Positions 11,331-24,140 are shown, numbered from the stretch's first letter. The stretch is DNA of 64,000 bases from Siphonodentalium dalli (GCA_032622095.1 CP136064.1:40697912-40761911); one strand, 5' to 3'. The notes: generated by a model from the letters alone, not told the origin. Made by a program: numbers and translations.

Positions 11331-11596
11331 TTATAATCCGTGCGCACGGATTAATAATCTGTGCGCACGAAATATTATAGGAATCCGTGCGCATGAATTA
11401 ATAATATCTCAAATAATTCATAAAACTTATATATTCGGAATAGTAATCCGTGCGCACGGATTATTAATTCGTGCGCACGGATTGTTATTTTGTGTGCACG
11501 AATTACTAATCCGTGCGCACAAATTAATAATCCATGCGCACGAATTAATAATCCGTGTGCACGAAATAACAATCCGTGCGCGCGGATTAACAATCC
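11331..11596. repeat. Left array of palindromic aatccgtgcgcacggatt units
   Basis: About ten copies or half-copies of the 18-bp perfect palindrome and variants (gcgcac/gtgcac cores), spaced by short attaat linkers. The long open frames here (repeated IRAHGLL or CARINNP patterns) are read-through of the array. Confidence 0.9.
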
Positions 11597-12177
11597 CCCC
11601 TTGCATTTCCCAAGGAATGTCAATGGGGATAAAGTGTCTTTGTTATATGTTGAATTGAACATAATACCATTGTTGACTAATAACCCGTCGTCGCCCTATG
11701 ATGAGTTTTACTTGGCGAGCTCCTGACATGGCATGTTTGTGGTACGGGTGTGGTTAACAGGTGGAGTGGACCAAAAGCTATATTATAGAGTTAAGGAAAT
11801 TGGGATACTCATACTCTCCATGACCACAAGGCACCGCGGGTCACATCTATATGCACGTACATGTAAAAACTGTTCAGTCCTGAACTGGCTTACACATTGG
11901 TCTATTATATTCAATTCAACCCATGAAAGGCACTTTAGCCCCCCCCCCCCCACCCCCTTCTCTAATTGACCCTCATTCCATGTTCCACAAAACTAAATAC
12001 TGATGCCTGTCTTCAGTATTTAGTCTTGCGGAAGAGGGTATCCTACATCTTACACTCCATTTCCGCCATTCCTGATATCATATCGGTATGGTGCAGCCGT
12101 CACTGCGCGAAGATCCATTATGTATGTATACTTTAGAGTGAAGTACACTGGCATACTATCCGTGAGCATCACATAGC

Positions 12178-12329
12178 ATCCCGTGTGCACGGATTTATAT
12201 ATTAATTATTGCGCACGGATAATTAATCCGTGCACACGGATTGTTATTTCGTGCACACGGATTACTATTCCGTGTGCACGGATTACTATTCCGTGCACAC
12301 AGATTATTAATTCGTGCGCACGGATTATA
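12178..12329. repeat. Right array of palindromic aatccgtgcgcacggatt units
   Basis: Seven or so copies of the same palindrome family, in the mirrored sub-terminal position of the fold-back element. Confidence 0.9.
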
Positions 12330-12718
12330 AAAAATTATAAAAAATATTGACCATGTCACCGCTCGGGCTGCATATATTTCGATAGAGCATGTCTAATATT
12401 GTCTAATTTCGAGGTACCCTTTACTTTTTTAATTAGGCCAAAAGGAAGAATACCTGAGTTTAGGGTAACATGAAGGAAAAAAACAGGGGCGGGCGGGCGG
12501 GCGGTACTTCATTTTATTTTATTTTTTCATTTTATTTTTCACGGGGGATAGTATTTAAGTATTCGTGCCTTCTAATCGTCTGCCAGTGTCACTCGTATAA
12601 AGCTTGGGCAAGTCATTGTCACACTAATCAATGTCATGGTAGCTTTAATCAGTTTAATGGTGTTACAGAAGTTCAATGACATGTATACAGCATGATATTA
12701 AATGATATTATATATAGA

Positions 12719-13340
12719 ACTAGAAGGTGACCCGACTTCGTCCGGGCTTTGACCTTGAATTGACCATTTTGAAGGTCAAGGTCAGTTCGGGGTCACAATT
12801 TGACCCGTCGAAAACACTCCCCCGATGAAAGGTATCAAATTTCGTCGAAATCCGTTATTTGTTTAATTTAATTTGAGTTAATTCTGGCTTTTTAATCAAG
12901 AGGCATGATGGTAACCGTCCCGTGATGGTACCCGTCCCTAAAAGAGGTATGTTTGTGGGTACCCATTTCAAGGTGAAGATCACCTCGGGCGGAAAGCCCT
13001 AAGTACGTCACACAACACGCTCATGTCTGGATACAGTCTTACACGCACACGCCCAGGCCCAGACGTAATAATCACATTACACACATACGCTCTTTATCGA
13101 CGACACTGCGGATACGAACGCTCTTTAACTATCAACGCGATTATCCCCACCGTGCCAATGGCGGTAATTTTTGTGACTGGGGGTGGAGAATGGGTGCTCT
13201 GACGTTCTCAGAAGCGATGCGATGCCACTTCATCTGGTATTTTACCCTTAGATAGGAATTTTGGTCTCAATCCGTCCGGCAGTTTTCGAGTTCATCGTGA
13301 TCACACACACACACAGATCTTCCAAAATATATAATAGACT
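12719..13340. repeat. Short dispersed module (agaaggtgacccgacttcg ... aatatataatagactag)
   Basis: It starts tatatatagaactagaaggt and ends (ac)n-gatcttccaaaatatata. Similar endings recur at 14035 and 15210, so this looks like a family of short non-autonomous elements. It has no coding signal. Confidence 0.45.
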
Positions 13341-13631
13341 AGCAGGTTAGCCCGCCACTGGCGGCATTCGTCCCATGGCTTTGTTCGAAAAAGCAATTGC
13401 AACAGGTTCCGAGACACTTGTGCTGCATTTGCAGCAAATTTCGGCAATAGTCAGAAACATGACAATTTTAATTTAATTTTTTGTTTTTCAATGAGTTAAT
13501 TATTTTTTTGTTTTTAAATTTTACCCGATTTTTTTTGGTTTTTCAAGTTGTTAGTTAATTGTGCCTATTTAATTTTGTTTTTCAATTTTACCAGATTTTT
13601 TTTTTTTTTCAATGAACCCGTCCATGACACT

Positions 13632-13880
13632 TCCCGTATTTAGCAAGTTTGAGCTCAATCGGTTCGAGTCTATAAAGGACACACACATATATATGACATT
13701 CCCGTAGGTAGCAAGTTTGAGCTCAATCGGCATTCCCTGGAATTTCCCAGTCAATATTTAGCAAGTTTGAGCTCAATCGGTTCGAATCTATAAAGGACAC
13801 ACTCATATATATGACACTTCCCGTAGGTAGCATGTTTGAGCTCAATCGGCATTCCCTGGAATTTGCCAGTCACCAACGCG
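13632..13880. repeat. Tandem repeat with agcaagtttgagctcaatcgg core
   Basis: Four copies of the core gcaagtttgagctcaatcgg alternate with ttcgagtctataaaggacac and cattccctggaattt segments, giving a higher-order unit of about 120 bp. Confidence 0.8.
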
Positions 13881-14617
13881 GCGTAATTTTGGTACATATA
13901 TAGAGACCAATTGTCCATCGGCTGTCATGTGTAGTAAAGATGTCTTATAAGCCGACATTGCCGTGGGGATGCCCGTTCCTACACGCGTTTTCGATTCTAT
14001 GAAGTACCCACATATATATATTCGTAGTTCTCAAAATATATAGTATAGATTGGCAGATTCCAGTAGCTTTATAACGGTATATCTGGGGAGAAATCTGATG
14101 CTATATTCGTGATTATCTGGGATGATTTCGGTATATACCAAATATACTATAAAAACAAAGCGCGCCATCTGTGCTCGCAGGGAATAAATTTTGAGCGATA
14201 ACGTTTGCGTATTTAAAATACGAAATTGTGAGTGTTGGTTTGTAACCGGGATTTCTGAGAAGCATTATGCCTATAACTACCCCCCCCCCCAAGCCCTGAC
14301 CTAAGTGTCATACATACTATAACAATGATGTTGTAAGAGCTCCAATAAATCTCCCCGCATAGGCAAGCACTCAATGTTCCCGTATAACTCTGCAGATGCA
14401 TGCTAATAACGTTGAATGGGAAACAGACGCTCTTTATAGAGATGCATCAAAAACAAACGCTCATTAAATAATCACTTGATTAACCCACGCCGTGCCTTTG
14501 CGGTGATTTGAGATTGGAGAATGGGTGCTCTGAGCTTCTCTAAACCGCGACCACGGTCGTGTCGGTGGGATTTGACACTTACATAGGAAGTTTGAGCTCA
14601 ATCTGTACACGCGTTTT

Positions 14618-15164
14618 CAGGCCTGGCCCTTTGAAATTGGAAGGAGGGCAATGATCGCCCTCCTTAATTTATCCCAGGAGGGCTATTTTATCTGACCATA
14701 TGATGCGAAGCATCATCCGAGTCTCGCATAGGCGAGAGGGGGTGTCCCCCTCTCATGATTAGGGGGGTCTGGGGGTCCACCCCGGGGAAATTTTTAATAT
14801 GTAGTGTCCCTGAGAGCGATTCTGGCATATATTTGTGGATTTTGTTCAGTGTTTCTTGAGGGAAAAAATGTAGTTTTGTGTGACCCACATTATGTGAGTA
14901 AAGGGGGGATGCCCTATAGCAGAAGAGTCCACAATTAGAGGTACCATGTCTTACCCACCGGAAGCTGACATAAGCTAATGATAGGTAGAGCACTCTGCTG
15001 TATAGGCATATATGTATATGCATATGTAAACCATAATATTTATATACTTATTAAAAGATAGCAACACTGAAAAAAAAAAATAGGCGATAGGCGCCCTCCT
15101 TATTTTAATTTCAGGCGGGCGGAGGCGGGCGAGGGCGATCGCCCGCCTTAAAAGGCCAGGCCTG
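14618..15164. mobile_element. hAT-like MITE nested in a repeat module
   Basis: The termini CAGGCCTGGCC and GGCCAGGCCTG are inverted and flanked by gcgtttt on both sides (14611-14617 and 15165-15171). The uninterrupted host module is seen at 13985-14000 (acgcgttttcgattctatga), confirming insertion. It carries a cgccctcctt/aaggagggcg sub-terminal hairpin and no transposase. Confidence 0.75.
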
Positions 15165-16012
15165 GCGTTTTGGATTCTATGAAGTACCCACACACATATA
15201 TACGAAGTCTCAAAATATATAGTATAGATAAGTGTCTAGTGTTGGAAATTAAACGGTTTATGTTCACGCTGAACTCGGATAAATATTACAGGCCAAATCC
15301 TACGAGTGGACATATTACTGTTCAATTTCCCACACAAGAGACTTATGATATTTTGTTTATCCACTGACTCGAATACTAAGACATTATGCGAAATATTCAA
15401 CTCAGAAGGTGAATTTAACAAGAGTTCCTCCATTGGAAATGGCACATACATGCGGCAATGCGAACGTGACGTACAGAATTATTTATAATCTGACATTTTA
15501 TTACTATGTCCTTTTCTGTCAGTTCAGAATCCGTGTGGTACCGGTTCACGCACGACAACATGTCTGTGCTATAGTTGTCAGGCGCCATGATGTTTCTATT
15601 CTGATTCATATGAATGCATTTGTGAAGTTTAATAGCTAAAATGCAGGATCTATCCGCACACGGAAGTGTTTCCGCCATATTCAATCGGCAAAATATCCGG
15701 TTACTTTCGATTTGCTTGTTAATACACATCGCGTGTTTTCTGCTTTCCGCTTTCGAGAAATCGGCGAGGTTTGCCGCAAATGACGAGGGAATACGAATAT
15801 ACTACAACAACAATGGCAGCACTTCCGTTTTTCGTGAATTGACGATATTTGCAAGGAAATGGTTTACTTGTTTAAGCTAATTCCGTAGTCGCGAATTCCT
15901 AATTACAAAAAAATAAAATGAAGTGTGAGGAAATTTTTGAAAAACGATAAAATGGAATTTGGCGGCAGGTTTTGAGTAGGGGCGGGCGGGTTACCCTAAA
16001 CACAGGTATTCT

Positions 16013-17389
16013 TCGTTTTGGCTGTAGGTCAATTTCCCCCCAAAAAAACAACAAATAAAAACTTCAAAAATTCTGAAAATAGGGTAAAACTCAATTGTGT
16101 GAAAGTATCACCCACCATTTGAAAGCTTACAGTCTCTAGATTACCATTATATAAATATTCACGAACGAAATTGTTATCTCATGCAGAAACCAATTCTCCC
16201 CAGAGGGGGTCAAAGCAATAACATCAAAAAACACGTGCCACACTCAACAAAATAGCGTCATGATAGCAGACGACGCACTTCGGCTGCTTATAACTCTGTC
16301 AATATTCATCCAATTGAGCTGAAATTTTTAACAGTTATCAAATTATATCTAACCTATAACATGACAATAAATGGTCAATTTAAAGCACAAGAAAAACATT
16401 TATGCGCAAAATGCTGGAATTACGCTTAAAACAACAAATTACAAAACAACAAATTACGTCGCCGTCTAAACAGCCTAATTAATGTCACTTCATTTGTGCA
16501 GTACAGTGAGCTGTGAGCATCAAACATCAAATTATAGGACTGTGTAAAGTTCTTTAATTTTCTTTATAAAAATAGAGCTACTATTACTAAATGGGGTTCT
16601 CCCTGTCTGCTAAAATTATGAGAACATCCCTATAAATTAACAATAGACTATTCCAATTTATACTTTTAGAACTGAATGGGATAGTCCATTGAATGATTGA
16701 TTCATGAATGGGTTACACCTTTATACACAACTGTGTGGTGAACATATGATTGCTAAAAATAACTCTAATTCAATAATACATATTAACTCTTGTCTCTTAC
16801 AGCTAAGCTGATATCACAGGTAATTAATTGTATGCTGCTTGGGTTATCTTAAACAAATCTCAAATCTGTTAATTCTTAGTTGAAAAAGAGCCATAACTCT
16901 GGTATAAAAAATCGGATCTAACCCATATTCGATCTTGACATGTATTTTGAGTTGAGAAACTCACAATACATACCAAATTTGGTTCCTGTCAGATGAAAAA
17001 TGGTTGATTTATCGAAGCATGCATTAATTCTACATCAAAGGGCCATAACTCTGTTAAAAATAATCAGATCAAACCCATAATCGAACTCGATCTATATCTT
17101 GGGCTGATAAACTCACATACCAAATTTGGTTCCAATTATGGCAGCATGCCGCAGCATGCGTGAATTATAAGTCGAAAAAGGGCCATAACTCAGTTAAAAT
17201 AGTCGGATCAAACCCATATTCGAACTCGATCTGTCTTCAAAACTTTTGGGCTGAGTGAATACCATTACCACTACGGTGACTACCAGTATCGTGACAAACA
17301 TGAGTATATTATATACCTTTCAATTTAAACGTGTTTATACTTCGAAGTGATTATACGATAATCTGTTTGTTTTCTTATTTTTTTTAAAA
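16013..17389. repeat. Intergenic with gggccataactctg repeats
   Basis: From about 16880 to 17270 there are three degenerate copies of a unit containing gggccataactctgttaaaa, gatcaaacccatattcgaac and actcacataccaaatttggt, the family also seen at 32420, 53790 and 63930. The rest is AT-rich with nothing recognised. Confidence 0.6.
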
Positions 17390-17744
17390 CTAATTTTAGT
17401 CTAAACTGGTCTAAAGAGAAAATAAAATACTTCAAGTTTACCAAATTGTTAAAAACATCACTCCAAATTAACCTTCAAACTTTTTTCATGCCCGGATGTA
17501 AAAAATAGAAGTACACATCCCCAATCTAAAGATCGTTCCTTTCTTTGCATACGATACCTCCACTCCAAAATCGGTCATTCTGGACTCCTCGACCATTTGG
17601 GGGGGGGGGGGGGGGGTATTGTGGGCTAGCCGAAACGATATGGAATCTAACGATGTTTGCCGCATGCAAACCTCGTACTATCGGTACATGAAGACACAAT
17701 TTAATATAAGAATATAAACTGTTAAGTTTACACACATTTTTAGC
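17390..17744. repeat. Duplicated block, first part (partner 57925-58200)
   Basis: It aligns with 57925-58200 through caagtttaccaaa, aacatcactccaaattaacc, agaagtacacatc and gttcctttctttgcatacg. It contains a run of 26 G around 17591-17616. No gene is recognised. Confidence 0.75.
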
Positions 17745-19765
17745 TCAAAGAGCTATTGCCATGGCTTGGTATCCATCGGCCGTGTGCGCGTATGTGCGTC
17801 TGTCAACAAGAAGTCGTACATAGCCTACCTTTGGTCGGATCATTATGAAATTTATCATAGCTGATCAAACTCCATGCAGGGTTTACCTCCCTTGGTGACT
17901 CAGAAAGTACCTGTAAGTATGACTGGTGCACTATGGTAGAGATTGACAGCTGGTATGACATTGACATGTAGATCAGGGGTCATTCGGCAAAAAAACATGG
18001 CCACAAGCGGCCATCATGGATTTCAAAATTCAGTCCATTAGCACGGGCTACAGGCCGAAGTGTTCGTCTCATCATCATGAAATTGGTCATGGATGTTAAT
18101 ATTGACATGTAGATGGGAGCGAGTCATTTTTGGGTCATTCTGACCTAAAATATGGCCGCCGGCAGCCATCTTGGAATTTATTCTTTGCATGACTAGACCT
18201 AAATCTTTTGGAACGGGCTACACGTCGTGCCTTTGGTCGAATCATCATGAAATTTGTTGTGGCTGTTGACATTGACATGTAGATGGGAACGAGTCATTTT
18301 GCGGCCATTCGGCCATAAAACATGGCCGCTGGCAGTCATCTTGGATTTTACTCTTTGCATGACTAAATTCTTTAATTGGCATGGACTTAAAGTCATCATG
18401 ACTGTTGACATTAACATGTAGATGGGGAAAAGAGTCATTTTGGGGTCATTCGGCAAAATGAACATGGCCACCAGCGGCCATCTTGGTGGTCAGCGGCCAT
18501 CTTGGTGGTCAGCGGCCATCTTGGATTTAAAAATTAAATCCATTAGCACGGGCTACAGGTTGAACAGTTCGTCTATTAATCATGAAACTTGTCATGGATG
18601 TTAATATTGACATGTAGATGGAAACGATTCATTTTGGGTTCATTCGGACATAAAATATGGCCGCCGGCAGCCATCTTGGATTTTACTCTTTGCATGACTA
18701 AATCTTTTGGCACTGGCTACACGTCGTGCCTTTGGTCGGATCATCATGAAATTTGTCATGGCTGTTGACATTGACATGTAGATGCTAACGAGTCATTTTG
18801 TCGGTCATTCGGCCATAAAACATGGCCGCTGGCAGTCATCTTGGATTTTACTCTTTGCATGACTAAATCCATTGGCATGGACTTAAAGTCATCATGACTG
18901 TTGACATTAACATGGAGATGGGGAAACGAGTCATTTTGGGGTCATTCGGCAAAAAAGGAACATGGCCACCAGCGGCCATCTTGGTGGTCAGCAGCCATTA
19001 GGATTTAAAAATTCAATCCATTAGCACGTGCTACAGGCCAAACAGTTTGTCTGATAATCATGAAATTTGTCATGGAAACGAGTCATTTTGGGTTCATTCG
19101 GCCTTAAAACATGGCTCACTGCAGCCATCTTGGATTTTACTCTTTGCATGACTAAATCCATTGGCCTCAAGTCGTACCTTTGATCGGATCATTATGAAAT
19201 TTGTCATGACTGTTGACATTGTAGATGGGAAACGAATTATTTTGGGGTCATTCGGCAAAAAAAAACATGGCTGCCAGTGGCCAGCTTGGATTTCAAAATT
19301 CAATCCATTAGCATGAGCTACAGGCTGAACAGTTCGTCTCATCATCATGAAATTTGTCATGGCGGTTAATATTGACATGCAGATGGGAATGAGTCATTTA
19401 ATTCGGCCATAAAACATGGCTGCCACAGCATCTTGCATGATTAAATCCTTTGGCATGGGCTACAGGTCGTACCTTCAGTCAGATCATTATGAAATTTCTC
19501 ATAGCTGTTGACATGTAGATGGGAACAAGTCATTTTGGGGTCATTCTGCCATAAAACATGGCTGCCAGCAGCCATATTGGATTTAACTCTTTGCATGGCT
19601 AAATCCTTTGGCACATCCTACAGTCCACTTCCCTCTTCCGATCATCACCAAACTTCATATTGATCTTGATATTGATCGATCTACTTGATGGGAGCTATCA
19701 AATGTCTTGATATTCATTGGAAAACATAGCCGCCAGCAGCCATCTTGGATTTTATTTTACATATA
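17745..19765. repeat. Tandem array of ccatcttggattt units
   Basis: Many degenerate copies built from acatggccgccggcagccat, cttggattttactctttgca, tcatcatgaaatttgtcatg and gacatgtagatgggaacgag. The periodicity is roughly 150-290 bp, with higher-order pairing. It belongs to the family at 20-255 in opposite orientation. It is inserted into or expanded within the duplicated block, since the partner at 58200 lacks it. Confidence 0.8.
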
Positions 19766-20119
19766 TATGTTGATAATCTAGTATATTTACACACTAAGTG
19801 TTATTATCACTAAATCCAGCATTCTGATTGGTCGGCGCCCACGTGGCTAGTTGCAGTTATTTCTCGGTGAATGCGCAACAATGTATAACTGCAAGCTCAT
19901 AACAACATCGATACGTCATTTGGGTTTGGAAAGACGAACGCGTAATGTTTTGGGCGCATTTGGATTCGTGCAGGATTGACTTAATAAATCATCGGGTTTC
20001 AATTGTTCCTGTTAACTTTTGCCAAGGGTGCTATGGGATATTTTGGGCTTGTTTTGTCACGATACACTTTTCGATTTAAATACATTTACAAAAGTGGCTT
20101 TTTCGCTAAATGTATATAA

Positions 20120-20271
20120 ATATAAGGATTAACTGTCATGTGGACTGTTTTTATGGAGATGTAACCGTGAGGTAAGTGGTCATAACTTGTATGTAAAACC
20201 CTTTGGGTTTACACAAGTTATGACCACTTACCTCACGGTAAACAGTCCACATGACAGTTAATCCTTATATA
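20120..20271. mobile_element. Near-perfect hairpin (fold-back MITE)
   Basis: Arms of about 65 nt run from ataaggattaactgtcatgt to aaaaccc, then gggttt back to acatgacagttaatccttat. The only break is extra bases (ttatggagatg) in the left arm. It has no coding content. Confidence 0.8.
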
Positions 20272-21765
20272 ACTTAGACATTTCAACTTTCTGCATTCCT
20301 AATCGCTCCATTGACTGTAACAGATGAAATTATTCCCTTTCGAAGTTGAGCTACAGCATCATTGACACTTTCAGAATTGTGATAAAAGTTACCCAGTTTG
20401 GGGAGGGAGGAAAAATATCAAGGATACAAGGTCTGGTGGATGTACGTGTGGGTCTGAGCGCCGATAGATTTTTCCAATGCCATGCATGTTAACTTTTTTC
20501 CAAATCCATGTTTAAAGATAAATTATGACTATACTAAAATGAGTTTTTTTAAATGTGCCGGCTTATTATAAACTGGACCAATATATAGAGCATTAATCAA
20601 AAGAAGGGGTCTGATAGTTTCAATATTAACCCAATAATCGTTTTTTATAACACGACATTATGAGGTGGGTGTCGCTTCTTACGGGGAAAAAAATGTCCTG
20701 AAAAAAATAAATATATTTTCCATCATTTCTCCGATTGTTGTTTCTTATATTCAATTATCGCTGCGATGCCAACATCATCTAATTTTTCTGATGGTTTAAA
20801 TGGTATGAATATTGAAAGATAAACCGATTTCCTGTATTATTGTATGATGTTCATCATTGGGTAAGTGGGACCTTGGATTACTGAGGCCTTAACTGATATA
20901 TAATGAAAGCTGAGTAATTGAACATAACATACCAATTATTACAAAACAATAAAATTATTATTCACCATTAAGATGACAAGTTTATTTCTGGATTGCCACA
21001 TGAGCTTGTTATGTACTCCACTGCCCATCTAAACTCGCACTACCCTGTGCACCGTCCCTATATACTAGTACGTGACTCCTCTATATACATCATGATAGTA
21101 TACGTCTCATGTATATTAAAAGGATGTTTATTAGTTAAAATGTTACAATAGTTCTGTGCAGGGGTGGGGGGGTAAATGTACAAATAGGTACGGCGTATAA
21201 GAGTAGTAGTGTGGTTGGGGGTGTGGTGTGGTGGAACAGCGAGCGCGTTACAAGCCCCTGTGTTTCTGCCATTTCATGCATTTGCAAAGAATACATGTAT
21301 TTTATCAGTGTGTTCTTCAATTACTGATTAATGAAACAGACTGCAGATAGAACATTATATAATTAATAGAGAGTCGCAACCATTTAGTCATCTAGCTGAA
21401 GCTAGTCAAAACGTGAGAGAATACGATGCTGTGTGCATACAATCTTTGTCGCATATATATATATAATGCGGCTTCGTGCAGTAACCTAGCAATGTGTGTC
21501 GATGCTGCACCTTATTTGACAAATTCAGTAATCAGAGTGTTTTGTGATTTTCTCAGAATTCTGGTGCTTTTCATTATAAACTTACCTGATTGGCATTTCA
21601 TCCGGATGGTTATTTGAAATACTTCACACCCTCAGTCTGTCTTAAAGTTAAGCTTATCCTGCTATTTTCAGTTTTTTTGTCAAACTTTGGGGGTGGGTCC
21701 CCAATTGCCATTGGAAAAAACTTGTGTTGGAAGGGTGGGTGTCCGAGATCGGAAAGGAGAAACTT
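20272..21765. repeat. Duplicated block, second part (partner 58210-59945)
   Basis: It is co-linear with 58210-59945 through aatgtgccggcttattataa, cgttttttataacacgacat, gataaaccgatttcctgtat, caccattaagatgacaagtt and gattggcatttcat. It is non-coding as far as I can see. The partner carries an extra LINE fragment. Confidence 0.85.
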
Positions 21766-21829
21766 AAGTGAAACTCCCGGGGTGGTGGGTCTGACTGGGT
21801 CCCAAAAAAAATTAAAAATTAAAACCTTG

Positions 21830-22258
21830 TAGTCTGAAGTTGGGGGTAAAAAAATATTTGATAGAGTCGAGGAACCCACCCATCAAAGCTCAGAGTTAAC
21901 AGATATCGATTTTTGAAGTTTGTTATTTCACGAGATGTGCAATTACTTGTGGCCCAGAAAACAGTCGTCAAACCGATGGTCTCAGACAAAATTGCGGATG
22001 AAGATGGATAACTTTAAAGTTAAGTGGTAACAAGGCCAAATTTTGTGATACTCAAGTGATAATACGGCCATATTTCGTGGAACTAAATGTTGATAAATAA
22101 CACATTTTGGGAAATTTTATACCCTACTTGACAGTGGTTAGCATTATTTTATTGCAATTAATCGATTCTGATAACCAAAGCGTATTTTGAAGAAATGTTG
22201 TTGTTGTTGTTGTATCTTCATGATATGGGGACCATCTGACTGGATTGAGTACCTTTAA
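21830..22258 (-). mobile_element. Truncated TTAA-type MITE (aggtactcaatcc family)
   Basis: The right end is ggattgagtaccTTTAAA. The body matches the reverse complement of the complete copy at 52786-53259, including the (gtt)n stretch and gggaaattttatacc. The other terminus is missing. Confidence 0.7.
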
Positions 22259-23115
22259 ATCCTCACATCAAACATGTAGAAAAAGTCACAACTAACATAA
22301 AGAATTTGCATACGATAATTTATTGACATTTCGGACAAAAAATCTTTTTCCAACGAGGCGGTGATGACTTTCAAATTACCTCCCCAGAACACATGCATGT
22401 TAAAATTAGATTTCTGGATTTTCCCAGCAATAGTGGATGTCCTAAAATTAGGAAGCGGAACTATCGGAAAAAGTGAATGGCAAGCAACCAATCACAAGCG
22501 TGGATTAGGCTTAGTCACGTGAGATAAAATACCGGTATCCGATATAGCTCTTGACCAATCAGAATCTGCCATTTCTGTGTGAGGTTTAATATATAATCAC
22601 ACATAAGTTCACTATATGATAGCACTATATAAATACATTTCATGGGGATGAACACAGCCTGGCAGCTGAGGGGGTAGAATCATAGCTTGTTTCAACACAT
22701 TTCAATTTTCATAAACAACATTAGTTAGGTATTTTACAGTTAATTAACCTATGTGTCTGTAGAATTATTTGGAAACCCCCCCCCCCCCCCCCCCCCCCAT
22801 TATATTTATATAATTTTAAATCTTCACCATTTCAAATATATTGCACTCATTTAATGCAGCACCAATTCCTTGGGTGAATGTTGAAGCAGTACAACACAGC
22901 CAGAATGACATTTATACAAACAATTTTATTAGTAAATCTAAGTAACAGATTTGCATACAATGCATCAAGGTAAATCTGAGCAGGGGTCCAGCTTTTAGTA
23001 ATACTGAATATCAAAAATATAATAAAGCCATAAACACTCATAACAAATAAACATTATAACCATTTTCTGAAAGTTTTTAGGGATATGGCCCAAGATTGAA
23101 TGTCACACATTGTCA
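22259..23115. other. Intergenic, nothing recognised except a C run
   Basis: AT-rich sequence. A run of 23 C lies at 22776-22798. No coding or RNA signal was seen. Confidence 0.5.
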
Positions 23116-23280
23116 AAAATTAGTATTACTAGTATACGCAATATTTACCTTCACCTTGTAAGCCAGTGCATTATCTGATAAATATATATCCTTATGGGAG
23201 ACACGCATACATAAGAGAATGCACTGGCACATGATCTTTAATGCTGCACCAGCACAGCTCCCCATCATGAAAGGGTTAAG
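23116..23280. mobile_element. Relic of TTAA-CCCTTT MITE
   Basis: It contains gccagtgcattatctgataa, cataagagaatgcactggca and the end catgaaagggttaa, which matches the MITE copies at 40953 and 43385. The left terminus is not recognisable. Confidence 0.65.
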
Positions 23281-24140
23281 TAAATTTCCAATAATGCATA
23301 ATATTAAATGATATTTTCTTATTTCAGGCTTACAAAACAGGAATTCCATTTTAAAGCATTCATTTATAATAACTAACAATAAATATGGATCTGTATAAAA
23401 GTATAGAACATTGAGAACACAACCTGCATAAAGACAAACAACAAACATGAGTTTTGTTGAAGTCATCATTTGCCGTTGCTATTCCGAACAGGTTCATTAA
23501 ATTCTTGAAACATATATAATGCCACAAAACATAGAATGGAATCAATAATAAAATTCAAATGTTAAAAAAGTGTAAGCTGCGGAATGTACAACTGTATGTA
23601 AAAAATGAACAATATGTTAGACATGGAATAGTAAATGGTTACTTATCACTGGTAACCATGATTATGTCATAAACCATTTTACTGATAAACATTTTGACTG
23701 TTGTATTATGGTATTGTTTCTATCCAAACAATAACACGTGGTTGGAAGCTGCATGCATTTATTATGGGAGATTTAGAGTCTGTCTATAAAACGCATTGTA
23801 ACTTTATTATTTGTCATAGTTTTTGCATGCAATTTTATACATACTAGTATATCAGGGACATATACGCCTCCCAGTATGATGTGAAAAAAGTTATCAGAAT
23901 AAATAGTACCAGTGACTGGTTAAGAATAGATGTACACTACATGTACTTGCTCTTAGAGACAAACTATTATAGAGCCTGTTCCGATAGCAAAATGTCGAAG
24001 TCATTAAAAACACAAAGAAAGTCAGTCAGAATCATTACAGGAAACAGTATAAATGTGAATTGAGGGAGATATCACCCGCATGCTGCAACTACCAGCTAAA
24101 CACCTCAAACTAAGTCAGTTCCCCCTGGTATTGCATTGTT
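23281..24140. other. Intergenic, nothing recognised
   Basis: AT-rich DNA with no repeat or coding pattern that I can support. Confidence 0.45.

Larger units (their letters stand above)
11301..12370. mobile_element. Fold-back element with palindromic 18-mer arrays
   Basis: The outer ends are inverted: gagcccgggaggtgacatg at the left and catgtcaccgctcgggct at the right, each followed inward by an AT-rich stretch and then an array of the palindrome aatccgtgcgcacggatt. The central 580 bp between the arrays has no coding signal. The class is not assigned and no clear target duplication was found. Confidence 0.75.
12437..16012. mobile_element. Composite repeat block bounded by short inverted repeats
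   Basis: The left edge, gaagaatacctgagtttagg, and the right edge, reverse-complemented as gaagaatacctgtgtttagg, face each other. Both are followed by ggt-aac and G+C-rich gggcgggcggg tracts. Between them lie several short repeat modules ending in aaatatatagtatagat or similar. This could be a single 3.6-kb non-autonomous element or a chance pairing of two related ends. No transposase was seen. Confidence 0.4.

Noticed and set aside
11179-11662. Open frames on both strands with IRAHGLL or CARINNP repeats
   Set aside because: They read through the palindromic 18-mer array, and several frames are open at once on both strands.
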